Shown here: positions 1 to 5,750 of the stretch, one piece after another
Numbering within the stretch: position 1 is the stretch's first letter
How the letters are laid out: every line of letters starts with the position of its first letter
Assembly (NCBI GenBank): GCA_002389265.1
Contig: DGOD01000001.1
Coordinates: 1-10,478 of the forward strand
Source of the DNA: Gammaproteobacteria bacterium UBA4475
GTDB taxonomy: Bacteria > Pseudomonadota > Gammaproteobacteria > Pseudomonadales > Azotimanducaceae
DNA length: 10,478 nucleotides
Reading direction: 5' to 3'
The notes under the pieces: generated by a model
What the model was told of the DNA's origin: nothing
Seen by the model: the letters and a program-made list of their open reading frames with translations, nothing else
Databases searched by the model: none
Translations under genes and position numbers: made by a program

Positions 1-926
1 GAGATTTCAGCTATTTTGGCTCGAAGATTTGAAGAGGGATCCATGGCTTCAAGGTCTCTTAGCACATCGAGAGCCGCTAAATAATTCTCTGCCTGAAGAT
101 GCTCACTCAGCACTTCCTTCATAGCGATAATCCTAATCGCTCGTTGCCTTTGCTTAATCGACAGCAGCGCCTCATTGACAGTGGTAGAACCCGGATTTAA
201 GTTTCGAGCTTTTACTAGCGTAATTTTAGCAGTCGCTAAATCGTTCTTATCAAGCGCCTTTAAGCCTTCAGAGACCAACCGAGAAAATTGGCTATCGCGT
301 TTTAACGCCGACACTCGCGCCCGATAAGTTTGAACTTCTTTAGCGTAAATATTTGATTCAAGCTCACCAACAATGCGTTCCGCATCTTGAACCTCGCCTA
401 CATCTAACAGTTCTGCGATTTTGGTAATTCTGGCCGAATCCCGGCGCATCGCTTCCATCTCAACAATTGTCGACGTTAGAGAATCTGCACCCCACGCCGT
501 TAGTTTTTTCGCTGCATTTATTGCTTCCTGAAAGTTCCGCGTCTCGCCCACCTCATCCACCAGTTTTTTATTCATGGCGATGCTGAGGCTCAGCGTAGAC
601 AGTAATGCGCTGTATAAATCCCTAGATTTTGAAAATTTGCTCGCCGCATCACCATAATATTCATTTTCAAACTGAGCCTTAGCTTCCTCATAGACCGTGA
701 GCGCATCAGCATAGTCTTCGGCTTTCCACGGCGGGTCAGTAACCATCGCAGCTTTATTACTGAGAACTTCCGCATCACTTCGCTGTAACAGCGCATCGTT
801 CAATTCCACGCAGATGGGCGATGTGGCCCTATCACCAGAGCACCAAAGCATTTCCTCTGAGCTCCCGTTCTGGCCGTACAACAGGACCACACTTAACAAG
901 GCCACTTTTTTTAATAAATTGACCAT
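1..926 (-). CDS. Secreted helical-repeat (TPR-like) protein, partial
   Basis: An uninterrupted minus-strand reading frame starts at ATG 924-926 and runs off the left edge, so about 308 N-terminal residues are visible and the C-terminus is missing. Residues 1-20 (MVNLLKKVALLSVVLLYGQN) form a lysine-plus-hydrophobic signal peptide, so the product is probably exported. The rest is almost entirely amphipathic helix. Near residues 218-250 the pattern EGLKALDKNDLATAK followed by LNPGS is TPR-like, and a second unit near 280-300 (AENYLAALDVLRDLEAMDP) is similar. The ATG lies 6 nt after the stop of the preceding gene, with a weak GGA upstream, so it is the distal visible gene of a four-gene operon. 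From family knowledge only, such N-terminal repeats can precede formylglycine-generating-enzyme-like or other catalytic domains; nothing here shows which. Function unknown. Confidence 0.8.
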   Translation of the reverse strand, partial: MVNLLKKVALLSVVLLYGQNGSSEEMLWCSGDRATSPICVELNDALLQRSDAEVLSNKAAMVTDPPWKAEDYADALTVYEEAKAQFENEYYGDAASKFSKSRDLYSALLSTLSLSIAMNKKLVDEVGETRNFQEAINAAKKLTAWGADSLTSTIVEMEAMRRDSARITKIAELLDVGEVQDAERIVGELESNIYAKEVQTYRARVSALKRDSQFSRLVSEGLKALDKNDLATAKITLVKARNLNPGSTTVNEALLSIKQRQRAIRIIAMKEVLSEHLQAENYLAALDVLRDLEAMDPSSNLRAKIAEI

Positions 927-932
927 AAAAAC

Positions 933-2240
933 TTAATCCGTGCTCGCGACTATTTCCAGGTCACTAAAATCCTGCATTCCTTCGGCATAGAGTTCTTTTA
1001 GCAACGTGCTCCATTGCGCTTGCTGTTCGCTAGCAGATCCCGTTAATTCAACCTCTCGGTTTTCCATCGCGATCACTTTCGGCGCCAACATTCCAGAAAC
1101 GGAACCGCCGAGCTCATTGAGCTGCGCCGCTTGCTGCCTGGAGTCATCACGCTCTTTAAAGCTTTTGTTCAACGCCCCCAGGCTGGCTAGTGCAGCCGTG
1201 GCGGCCCCTACTTTGCCCGCTGTGCTATTGCTATTTTTAGCGAGGGAACCGGCAATGGCGGCGCTAAATATAGCGCCGACTAGCGCCGCGTTCGCGGCAC
1301 TCTGCGCATCTCGCTGCGCCTTCGCTATTGGATAGGCATCCGCCTGCCAGAGTCGATAGGATTCGTGCATATTGTCAGCGAATGTTTGGTAATTGTTATG
1401 CATGACTTGGTTAAATCGCGAGTCTGCCACCAGTATCGAGTCTATTCGCTGCCAATTTTCCTGCTCAAAATCAGGCATGTAGGTCAACGTTGAAATACGC
1501 TTTTTCTCTTTCAACAAGTCTCCGAATTCGTCAGGAGACATTTCCTGCGCATACAACGCATTCCGAACCATTCGAATATTTTCAAGCGCTTCAGGCTTAA
1601 CCTTTTTATATTTACCTTTCGCTATATATTTGTCATTTTTGATCTTTATTTTTTGATCTTTAAGATCAATTTTACGCAACTCATCCACAATTTTACGTGC
1701 AAGCGCTAAGTAGGCGCTTGAATAGGGGTCACTTTCCTTTGCTCTGAGACTTGCAAGTTTCCCGGCAGTTACTCTGCCACTCAGATCATAGTCCTTAATG
1801 ATCCTATTCCCGGTCGTGTCATAGAAATTGAATTGGATTTCCAAATCTTCACCGTTCGACTTCTCTATCTCACCTAAAAGGTAAAGATCTGCAGACACCG
1901 CAGTATCTGGCACTACCATTACAGTGTTAAACACACCAGTATCGGCAAGCACAGCCGCTATCCGCTCAGCATAAAATACTGCCTCTGCTCGTCTCAGTTC
2001 AGGCCAGATGCCAAGGCCTTCCCACTTTGTCGAATCATCGGGTATCCCGGGATCCAGCACAGGTACTACTAGATCAAACTTAGGCCCGTTATAAGTATCA
2101 GCAAGAGATGACTTAACTTCCGCCTTGCTTTCCGCTCTAACGGTTTTTTTAGCGCCAGGCCCAAATTCCACAGCAACAGCAAAGGAAGAAGGTAAACTTA
2201 AGATTAAAGTCATAACAATATAGTAGATCTTTGTTCTCAT
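933..2240 (-). CDS. Secreted envelope protein with lipoprotein-like N-domain and glycine-rich hydrophobic segment
   Basis: I do not recognise a named family. The frame is open to GTG 2249, but the SD-like GGAG at 2252-2255 lies only 2 nt from that GTG and about 11 nt from ATG 2240, so I prefer the ATG (435 aa). Residues 1-23 look like a signal peptide. Residues about 54-150 (KFDLVVPVLDPGIPDD, then an amphipathic helix, then ADLYLLGEIEKSNGEDLEI and YDTTGNRI) resemble the alpha/beta domain of periplasmic or outer-membrane lipoproteins of the CsgG/GNA1162 kind, but no lipobox Cys is seen. Residues 190-220 are very lysine-rich and locally AT-rich. Residues 317-356 are Gly/Ala-rich and hydrophobic (AALVGAIFSAAIAGSLA), like a glycine-zipper or membrane-associated hairpin. 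The gene lies 55 nt after one secreted-protein gene and 6 nt before another. Likely a periplasmic or outer-membrane part of the operon's complex; inference only. Confidence 0.8.
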   Translation of the reverse strand: MRTKIYYIVMTLILSLPSSFAVAVEFGPGAKKTVRAESKAEVKSSLADTYNGPKFDLVVPVLDPGIPDDSTKWEGLGIWPELRRAEAVFYAERIAAVLADTGVFNTVMVVPDTAVSADLYLLGEIEKSNGEDLEIQFNFYDTTGNRIIKDYDLSGRVTAGKLASLRAKESDPYSSAYLALARKIVDELRKIDLKDQKIKIKNDKYIAKGKYKKVKPEALENIRMVRNALYAQEMSPDEFGDLLKEKKRISTLTYMPDFEQENWQRIDSILVADSRFNQVMHNNYQTFADNMHESYRLWQADAYPIAKAQRDAQSAANAALVGAIFSAAIAGSLAKNSNSTAGKVGAATAALASLGALNKSFKERDDSRQQAAQLNELGGSVSGMLAPKVIAMENREVELTGSASEQQAQWSTLLKELYAEGMQDFSDLEIVASTD

Positions 2241-2295
2241 AACGATCACGCTCCATACAAATACTCATTCATGACTTGCCACTCACACTGCCGAA

Positions 2296-2877
2296 TCAAT
2301 CTGACTCAGATTTTTCGCCATAAAGTTGCTTATATCGCTCTATTAAAGAATTTCGCCTGCCAGGGTCACTTTCAATTCGAATCGCTTCTATAAGAATCGC
2401 CGCTAATCTATTCTTTGGCACCGGCAAATCGCTAGCTTCACTACTGTCATCCTGACGGGTATTATTGGGTTTTACTAAACCCCGGACTAAACCGGCTTTA
2501 GAAGCGCCCTCGCCAACTGGAATCATGACGCCGCCAACCTCAACGGCCAATGAAGGCTCACCGCCACTGCTGGCGACTTCAGCAGTGGAATCAAACGCTT
2601 TGTCTTCGGTATCTGACGCATCGATCGCCGCTACATCGCCGCGAGGTTTTTCTTGCTGCGATGGCTGAGCAGCGCTAGCAATACAAGCCTCAGCATGCAT
2701 AAGGCTGGCAGCCAACTCCATATCCAAAAGATACTCAGCCTTTTCAGACGACGACACGTCTGCCCGCCAGTCGCCGGGGCTCGACTGACCGGCAATATCA
2801 CAGCCGTTTGCCGCCAAAGACTCCGCGACGCCCAGCACCAACAGGCAACAGGTCAGGTAGAGAATTGGTGTTTTCAA
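2296..2877 (-). CDS. Small secreted Ser/Asp/Glu-rich protein of unknown function
   Basis: 193 aa. It starts at TTG 2875-2877, which overlaps the TGA stop of the upstream gene as TTGA, a layout typical of translational coupling; an AGGA lies about 10 nt upstream. The TTG is supported because only it keeps the signal peptide: residues 1-23 (MKTPILYLTCCLLVLGVAES...) are charged then hydrophobic, with probable cleavage near SLA/AN. Cys26 follows ANG, not a proper lipobox, so I do not call a lipoprotein. Residues about 35-70 are helical with two Cys. Residues 70-115 are low-complexity, rich in Ser, Asp, Glu and Ala, and probably disordered. Residues 155-193 form a compact helical tail (LAAILIEAIRIESDP...RYKQLYGEK). 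No family recognised. Position suggests a small periplasmic partner of the membrane protein encoded just upstream. Confidence 0.75.
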   Translation of the reverse strand: MKTPILYLTCCLLVLGVAESLAANGCDIAGQSSPGDWRADVSSSEKAEYLLDMELAASLMHAEACIASAAQPSQQEKPRGDVAAIDASDTEDKAFDSTAEVASSGGEPSLAVEVGGVMIPVGEGASKAGLVRGLVKPNNTRQDDSSEASDLPVPKNRLAAILIEAIRIESDPGRRNSLIERYKQLYGEKSESD

Positions 2878-3632
2878 AGGTTAGTTTTCCTGTAATCACG
2901 AACAAACTGGCGCAAATGCAACTCTACTCTGATCAAAAGGATCAGCCCGATCAGGGACAGGAAGGTGATAACCACAATAGGAATCGCAACTATTATTTGC
3001 GCCGCGAGCGCGGTCTTTTCTGACTCTTCCTTTTGTAAACGCTCACCAACTAATTGATCAGCGCGTCTGACATTGATCAGATAGTGTTCTATATAGGTGT
3101 TTAGGGATTCCAAAACAACGTCGGCCCTGGCTTCTACCGAGCCTATTCTTTTGATCCTCTCATCCGAGCCTATTTGTGCTGAGGCGGAAACCAGCGACTC
3201 TAGCAGCCGTGGACGCCAGCTCGAAGAAATCGCGATCTCTTCCATCAACCATTCATTTAACAACCTTTTTGAGAAAACATGTCCGATTAATTTTTGCTCA
3301 TTTGCATCGAACTGAAGCAGAAGATTATCTCTTATCTCCAAGACTAGCGGGTGCACCGATATGCTGCTTTTTTCAACTACGGCCTCAACTACTTCGTCTT
3401 CCTTTGCCTTCACGACCAAGGGTAAAACTTCACGCCGAACCTCCAGCCATTGCGGCGAGTCGAAATAATCATAGGCTTGCTCCCTGGATGTATCAGAGGC
3501 GGTCCATAGAAGGGACAAAATCATCGCGATAAAACCAATGACTGACAAACAACCTACGAGAAGCAACAACCAGCGGTAGAATCCAACATATTTTTCTTCA
3601 AAGGAGTCACGGAAATTATTATTAACGATCAT
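2874..3632 (-). CDS. Two-TM inner-membrane protein with a periplasmic helical domain
   Basis: 252 aa. ATG 3630-3632 is preceded by a strong SD (AGGAG, 3639-3643, spacing 6 nt), so this is the first gene of the minus-strand operon. TM1 spans about residues 21-43 (WLLLLVGCLSVIGFIAMILSLLW) and TM2 about 212-235 (VAIPIVVITFLSLIGLILLI). The positive C-terminal tail (RVELHLRQFVRDYRK) fits N-in/C-in topology, with residues about 44-210 in the periplasm. That domain is charged, helical and partly coiled-coil-like (KAKEDEVVEAVVE; GERLQKEESEKT). The arrangement loosely resembles sensor or scaffold proteins with a periplasmic four-helix domain, but no HAMP, kinase, GGDEF or methyl-accepting domain follows TM2. 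Its stop overlaps the next start. Function unknown; likely the membrane anchor for the secreted products of the operon. Confidence 0.8.
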   Translation of the reverse strand: MIVNNNFRDSFEEKYVGFYRWLLLLVGCLSVIGFIAMILSLLWTASDTSREQAYDYFDSPQWLEVRREVLPLVVKAKEDEVVEAVVEKSSISVHPLVLEIRDNLLLQFDANEQKLIGHVFSKRLLNEWLMEEIAISSSWRPRLLESLVSASAQIGSDERIKRIGSVEARADVVLESLNTYIEHYLINVRRADQLVGERLQKEESEKTALAAQIIVAIPIVVITFLSLIGLILLIRVELHLRQFVRDYRKTNL

Positions 3633-3997
3633 TTTTAGCTCCTACAAACAGGCTTGGTACGCTTAACGATTCGACGACTCACTAACAAGAACTCGCAATT
3701 CTTTAGAGTGCAGAAAAATGCAACGATCTTGACTGCAGTGGCGACGTCACTTATTAAAGGTCAGTGCATTCTGATAGGTTGGGCCAGATTAGTGCAATAA
3801 ATCTCAACAGCGATGATTGGGACATCAACGAGGCATCACGAAATTAGCAGAACATATTCGTCTGCTTTTAATAGCGAAGGAATATAGCAGTATCTGTCAT
3901 CCCATAGATTACACAACGAGTGTACTCAATATACCCTTGAATTGCATTCAACTCTGAGCTTGCAAGCGCACTGGTACCTACCTGGCGACTGTAGGCC
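3633..3997. other. Non-coding leader of the envelope operon
   Basis: This stretch separates the operon start from the upstream terminator and should hold the operon promoter on the minus strand. I see no strong -35/-10 pair there; TTGCGA and TCGAAT with about 18 nt between them are only a weak fit. The 6-mer AGTGCA (TGCACT on the minus strand) occurs three times, at 3707-3712, 3763-3768 and 3791-3796, with spacings of 56 and 28 nt. No convincing gene lies here. Confidence 0.4.
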
Positions 3998-4021
3998 AAA
4001 AAAAACCCGGATTTCTCCGGG
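3998..4021 (-). terminator. Intrinsic terminator, minus strand
   Basis: Read on the minus strand, CCCGGA (4021-4016), a GAAA tetraloop (4015-4012) and TCCGGG (4011-4006) form a perfect 6-bp GC-rich stem, immediately followed by eight T (4005-3998). This is a textbook Rho-independent terminator with a GNRA loop. It would end transcription coming from the MAPEG gene, or from an unannotated transcript, and it insulates the envelope operon that begins at 3632. Confidence 0.88.
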
Positions 4022-4152
4022 CTAGTTCGAGGGGTCATACATGTGTCGGTTCTTGGGGAAGAATGATGCACATTAAATAAGACAGCCGTTACGCGGAAAG
4101 TTCAGCCAGCGACCAAAAATATTTCTCGCCAACTGCCTTTCATACTCAAATA

Positions 4153-4206
4153 GCCAACCTGGCCTGCCGGGTCGCAGCTGTTGAGCGCTCACTAAACCAG
4201 GTTGGC
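4153..4206. repeat. 10-bp perfect inverted repeat spanning the MAPEG stop codon
   Basis: GCCAACCTGG (4153-4162) and CCAGGTTGGC (4197-4206) are perfectly complementary with a 34-nt spacer, and the stop codon of the MAPEG gene lies in the spacer at 4192-4194. The spacer holds a second short palindrome, TGAGCGCTCA (4182-4191). No T-run follows on either strand, so this is not an intrinsic terminator. In a minus-strand transcript it would make a stable 3' structure upstream of the terminator at 3998-4021. The 170 nt between the stop and that terminator hold no gene I can support. Confidence 0.6.
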
Positions 4207-4566
4207 GCCCATCGTAATCAGGCAAACTATAGACAAAACCCAGACTAGGCTTCTGATGGGTTGTGCTTCATAGCCAGACTCGTTCGCCGGCTTAGTATTA
4301 ATGCCTGAACTGTATGCCGCCACGAACAGTACCCGCAGGACAAGCCATGCGACTGCGATCTGCAGATTGTCTGCGATATTCGACTGAATGGAGAGCACCG
4401 CAAACACAAAGAAGACCGGCAGTGATTCTCTCAAATTGTGCAATGCTTTAGTGGCGCGCTCAGCGACTTTTTCACCGGCTCTTTTTTTGAGCGCGCCGGG
4501 CAGCATTAATTGAATTAAATATAAAATCGAAGTGGCGAGTATTACTTGAATCATGGGTGAGTCCAT
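4192..4566 (-). CDS. MAPEG-family small integral membrane protein
   Basis: 124 aa from ATG 4566. The protein has about four hydrophobic helices: IQVILATSILYLIQLMLP, then a charged amphipathic loop with KALHNLRESLPVFFVFAVLSI, then LQIAVAWLVLRVLFVAAY, then a C-terminal helix (SLVWVLSIVCLITMGANL). The Asn-x-x-Glu-x-x-Pro pattern at the start of helix 2 and the Arg-x-x-x-x-x-x-Tyr pattern in helix 3 are typical of the MAPEG family (glutathione- or eicosanoid-related membrane proteins); bacterial members are mostly uncharacterised. Start: the frame extends to TTG 4596, but the likely promoter has its -10 at 4600-4605, so transcription would begin at or after that codon. ATG 4566 has no clear SD; ATG 4554 has a weak GGA 7 nt upstream and is an alternative (120 aa). 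Monocistronic, ended by the terminator at 3998-4021. Confidence 0.75.
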   Translation of the reverse strand: MDSPMIQVILATSILYLIQLMLPGALKKRAGEKVAERATKALHNLRESLPVFFVFAVLSIQSNIADNLQIAVAWLVLRVLFVAAYSSGINTKPANESGYEAQPIRSLVWVLSIVCLITMGANLV

Positions 4567-4599
4567 TAATAAGTGGTTGTGACGGGTTATGCCCAAGCA

Positions 4600-4633
4600 C
4601 TTATACCACCGTGGCAGCCGCCCGCCTAGTCAA
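4600..4633 (-). promoter_or_regulatory. Probable extended -10 promoter of the MAPEG gene
   Basis: On the minus strand TGGTATAAG (4608-4600) is an extended -10 (TG-N-TATAAT with one mismatch). A TTGACT lies upstream at 4633-4628, five of six to the -35 consensus, but its 22-nt spacing is too long for a standard sigma-70 promoter, so the extended -10 probably does most of the work. A start point near 4593 would give a 5' leader of about 27-39 nt. Confidence 0.45.
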
Positions 4634-4692
4634 GGGCTAGGGTAAACTTTGTACCTGACCTTTCTGATGGCGTCTTATGCGGATGGACTTGA

Positions 4693-4723
4693 ATCGGACT
4701 ACCGACTTAAATCGGTAGCCGAT
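4693..4723 (+). promoter_or_regulatory. Bulged hairpin just upstream of a strong Shine-Dalgarno
   Basis: ATCGG-A-CTACCGA (4693-4705) pairs with TCGGTAGCCGAT (4712-4723) over 12 bp, with one bulged A (4698) and a 6-nt loop (cttaaa). It ends 4 nt before AGGAGG (4728-4733), the SD of the small ORF at 4746. Its position suits a translation-control or transcript-stability element on the plus strand, but the pairing is equally possible on the minus strand. No T-run follows, so it is not an intrinsic terminator. Confidence 0.5.
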
Positions 4724-4745
4724 ACTCAGGAGGGGGCTTGGTACA

Positions 4746-4889
4746 ATGCAAAAAATGGCAAGCGCCCTGGCTCAACTAGTAAAACCTCGCTCACACCCGC
4801 TTACAGGCAAACTGACGGAATCAAGTGAGATCAAGCGCGAGCGTTGCAATCTCAGCTGCATGCGAACTAGCCGGTTCGCATGCAGCTGA
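4746..4889 (+). CDS. Possible small ORF, 47 aa, unknown
   Basis: ATG 4746-4748 is preceded by AGGAGG (4728-4733, extended by further G), a near-consensus SD with usable spacing, the best in this window. The frame runs 47 codons to TGA 4887-4889. The product begins MQKMASALAQLVKPRSHPL, is basic and polar, contains three Cys near its C-terminus and has no membrane segment or recognisable motif. Its last 13 codons are read through the perfect inverted repeat at 4851-4890 and the stop sits in the repeat's right arm. Only weak promoter-like sequence lies upstream (TTGTAC 4649-4654, TCTTAT 4673-4678). It is convergent with the gene ending at 4912. It may be a real microprotein, a leader peptide or chance. 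Confidence 0.35.
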   Translation: MQKMASALAQLVKPRSHPLTGKLTESSEIKRERCNLSCMRTSRFACS

Positions 4890-4890
4890 G
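4851..4890. repeat. Perfect 17-bp inverted repeat with 6-nt loop
   Basis: CTCAGCTGCATGCGAAC (4851-4867), loop tagccg (4868-4873) and GTTCGCATGCAGCTGAG (4874-4890) form a perfect 17-bp stem. It lies 21 nt beyond the stop of the minus-strand gene 4912-5643. Neither side has a T-run in the terminator position; on the minus strand TTTTTT comes before the stem, not after it. It is therefore not a classical intrinsic terminator but could block 3' exonucleases, pause polymerase, or extrude as a cruciform. The 9-mer CTAGTTCGC at 4912-4920, over the stop codon of that gene, is complementary to GCGAACTAG at 4862-4870, giving a competing pairing. Confidence 0.9.
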
Positions 4891-4911
4891 CAAGTGGGGT
4901 AAAAAATGAAA

Positions 4912-5643
4912 CTAGTTCGCGACCCAACGTTTGAGCTGCTGATTGACTTCACGATTATCAATTCGGCGAAAAGACGCTGCGTTTTTTCCGTAGTCTTGGA
5001 ATGTTTTAGACCCCATAAACTGCTTCATGCCGGCGATCAGGGTGCCCATATCTTTCGCGGTGAAGTTCACCCAATGGGTCGACTTGGTTTCGCCCATCGC
5101 CATATTTTGACCCATGGCCATATTGCCGGGGAAGGCCGCCGCATCGGAGGATGACAATACTTTTTCCATCGCCTTCTGGTACTCCGCCACATTGCTTACC
5201 TCTAATCCGTAGAGATAGTTTACGTTGACCCCATTGGTGATTTCAGGCTGGTTCGCCAGTCCTTGCTCATAGCTAAACAGATTGCTACCCAGGTTAGTGC
5301 TGCTTTGACCCAGGCTTGTGAGGAAATCGCGCCAGTCAGCAGAACTTGCATTGGCGACAACCGCTTTGTTCATATCCTCAAGGGTCGGGTAAAACACGTT
5401 AATTCGATGAGTCGCGGCATTGTGACCCTTGGCAACCAGCTGTAGCAACGAAACGGAGCTATTGTAAGCTTGGCTGGTGGGTGACTGTCGATAGGTCTCA
5501 AGTGCCGCCATAAATGTGGCGGGATCAGTCACCCTAAACTCATAACCTTGACCATAGACGCCGGCGGGTAGTGCGGCAGTGTCAGCCCCATAGACGCTCA
5601 CACTGGCAACTAAAAAAACCAACAGACTTATTACTTTTTTCAT
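4912..5643 (-). CDS. Secreted two-repeat protein of unknown function
   Basis: 243 aa from ATG 5641-5643, with GGAG 7 nt upstream. Residues 1-19 (MKKVISLLVFLVASVSVYG) form a clear signal peptide, with cleavage likely before Ala20, so the protein is periplasmic or secreted. The mature part contains two similar halves. The first, about 33-125, runs GYEFRVTDPATFMAAL... THRINVFYPTLEDMNKA... WRDFLTSLG. The second, about 143-227, runs YLYGLEVSNVAEYQKAM... THWVNFTAKDMGTLIAGM... FQDYGKNAASF. Each has a beta-strand, a helix, a strand and a helix, like a ferredoxin-like (dimeric alpha/beta-barrel) fold; this is inference from the pattern. A short duplication, NMAMGQ-NMAMGE (174-185), lies in the second half as an imperfect 18-nt tandem repeat. 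No catalytic motif is recognised. The gene follows the oxidoreductase gene by 107 nt on the same strand, with its own SD; co-transcription is uncertain. Confidence 0.82.
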   Translation of the reverse strand: MKKVISLLVFLVASVSVYGADTAALPAGVYGQGYEFRVTDPATFMAALETYRQSPTSQAYNSSVSLLQLVAKGHNAATHRINVFYPTLEDMNKAVVANASSADWRDFLTSLGQSSTNLGSNLFSYEQGLANQPEITNGVNVNYLYGLEVSNVAEYQKAMEKVLSSSDAAAFPGNMAMGQNMAMGETKSTHWVNFTAKDMGTLIAGMKQFMGSKTFQDYGKNAASFRRIDNREVNQQLKRWVAN

Positions 5644-5750
5644 AGCTCATCTCCAAACTTTAGATTTGAGCCTTAGCGTAGCCCTGGGTTATCTGCTTGA
5701 CTAGATTAGTTCGACTTTGGTCGCCAAACCGACTAGCCACTGGCGCGGCA

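Noticed and set aside
590..796. 68-codon minus-strand frame inside the helical-repeat gene
   Set aside because: Overlaps the real, longer frame that carries a signal peptide; composition is Arg/Met-rich shadow.
4015..4040. tRNA-like GTTCGA motif near the terminator
   Set aside because: No matching T-stem, anticodon arm or acceptor pairing; it is only the flank of the terminator.
3868..4071. 67-codon minus-strand reading frame
   Set aside because: It is read straight through the strong terminator hairpin and its T-run, has no good SD and no recognisable product.
4594..4596. TTG start for the MAPEG protein
   Set aside because: It lies at or before the predicted transcription start and adds a polar stretch unlike the family N-terminus.
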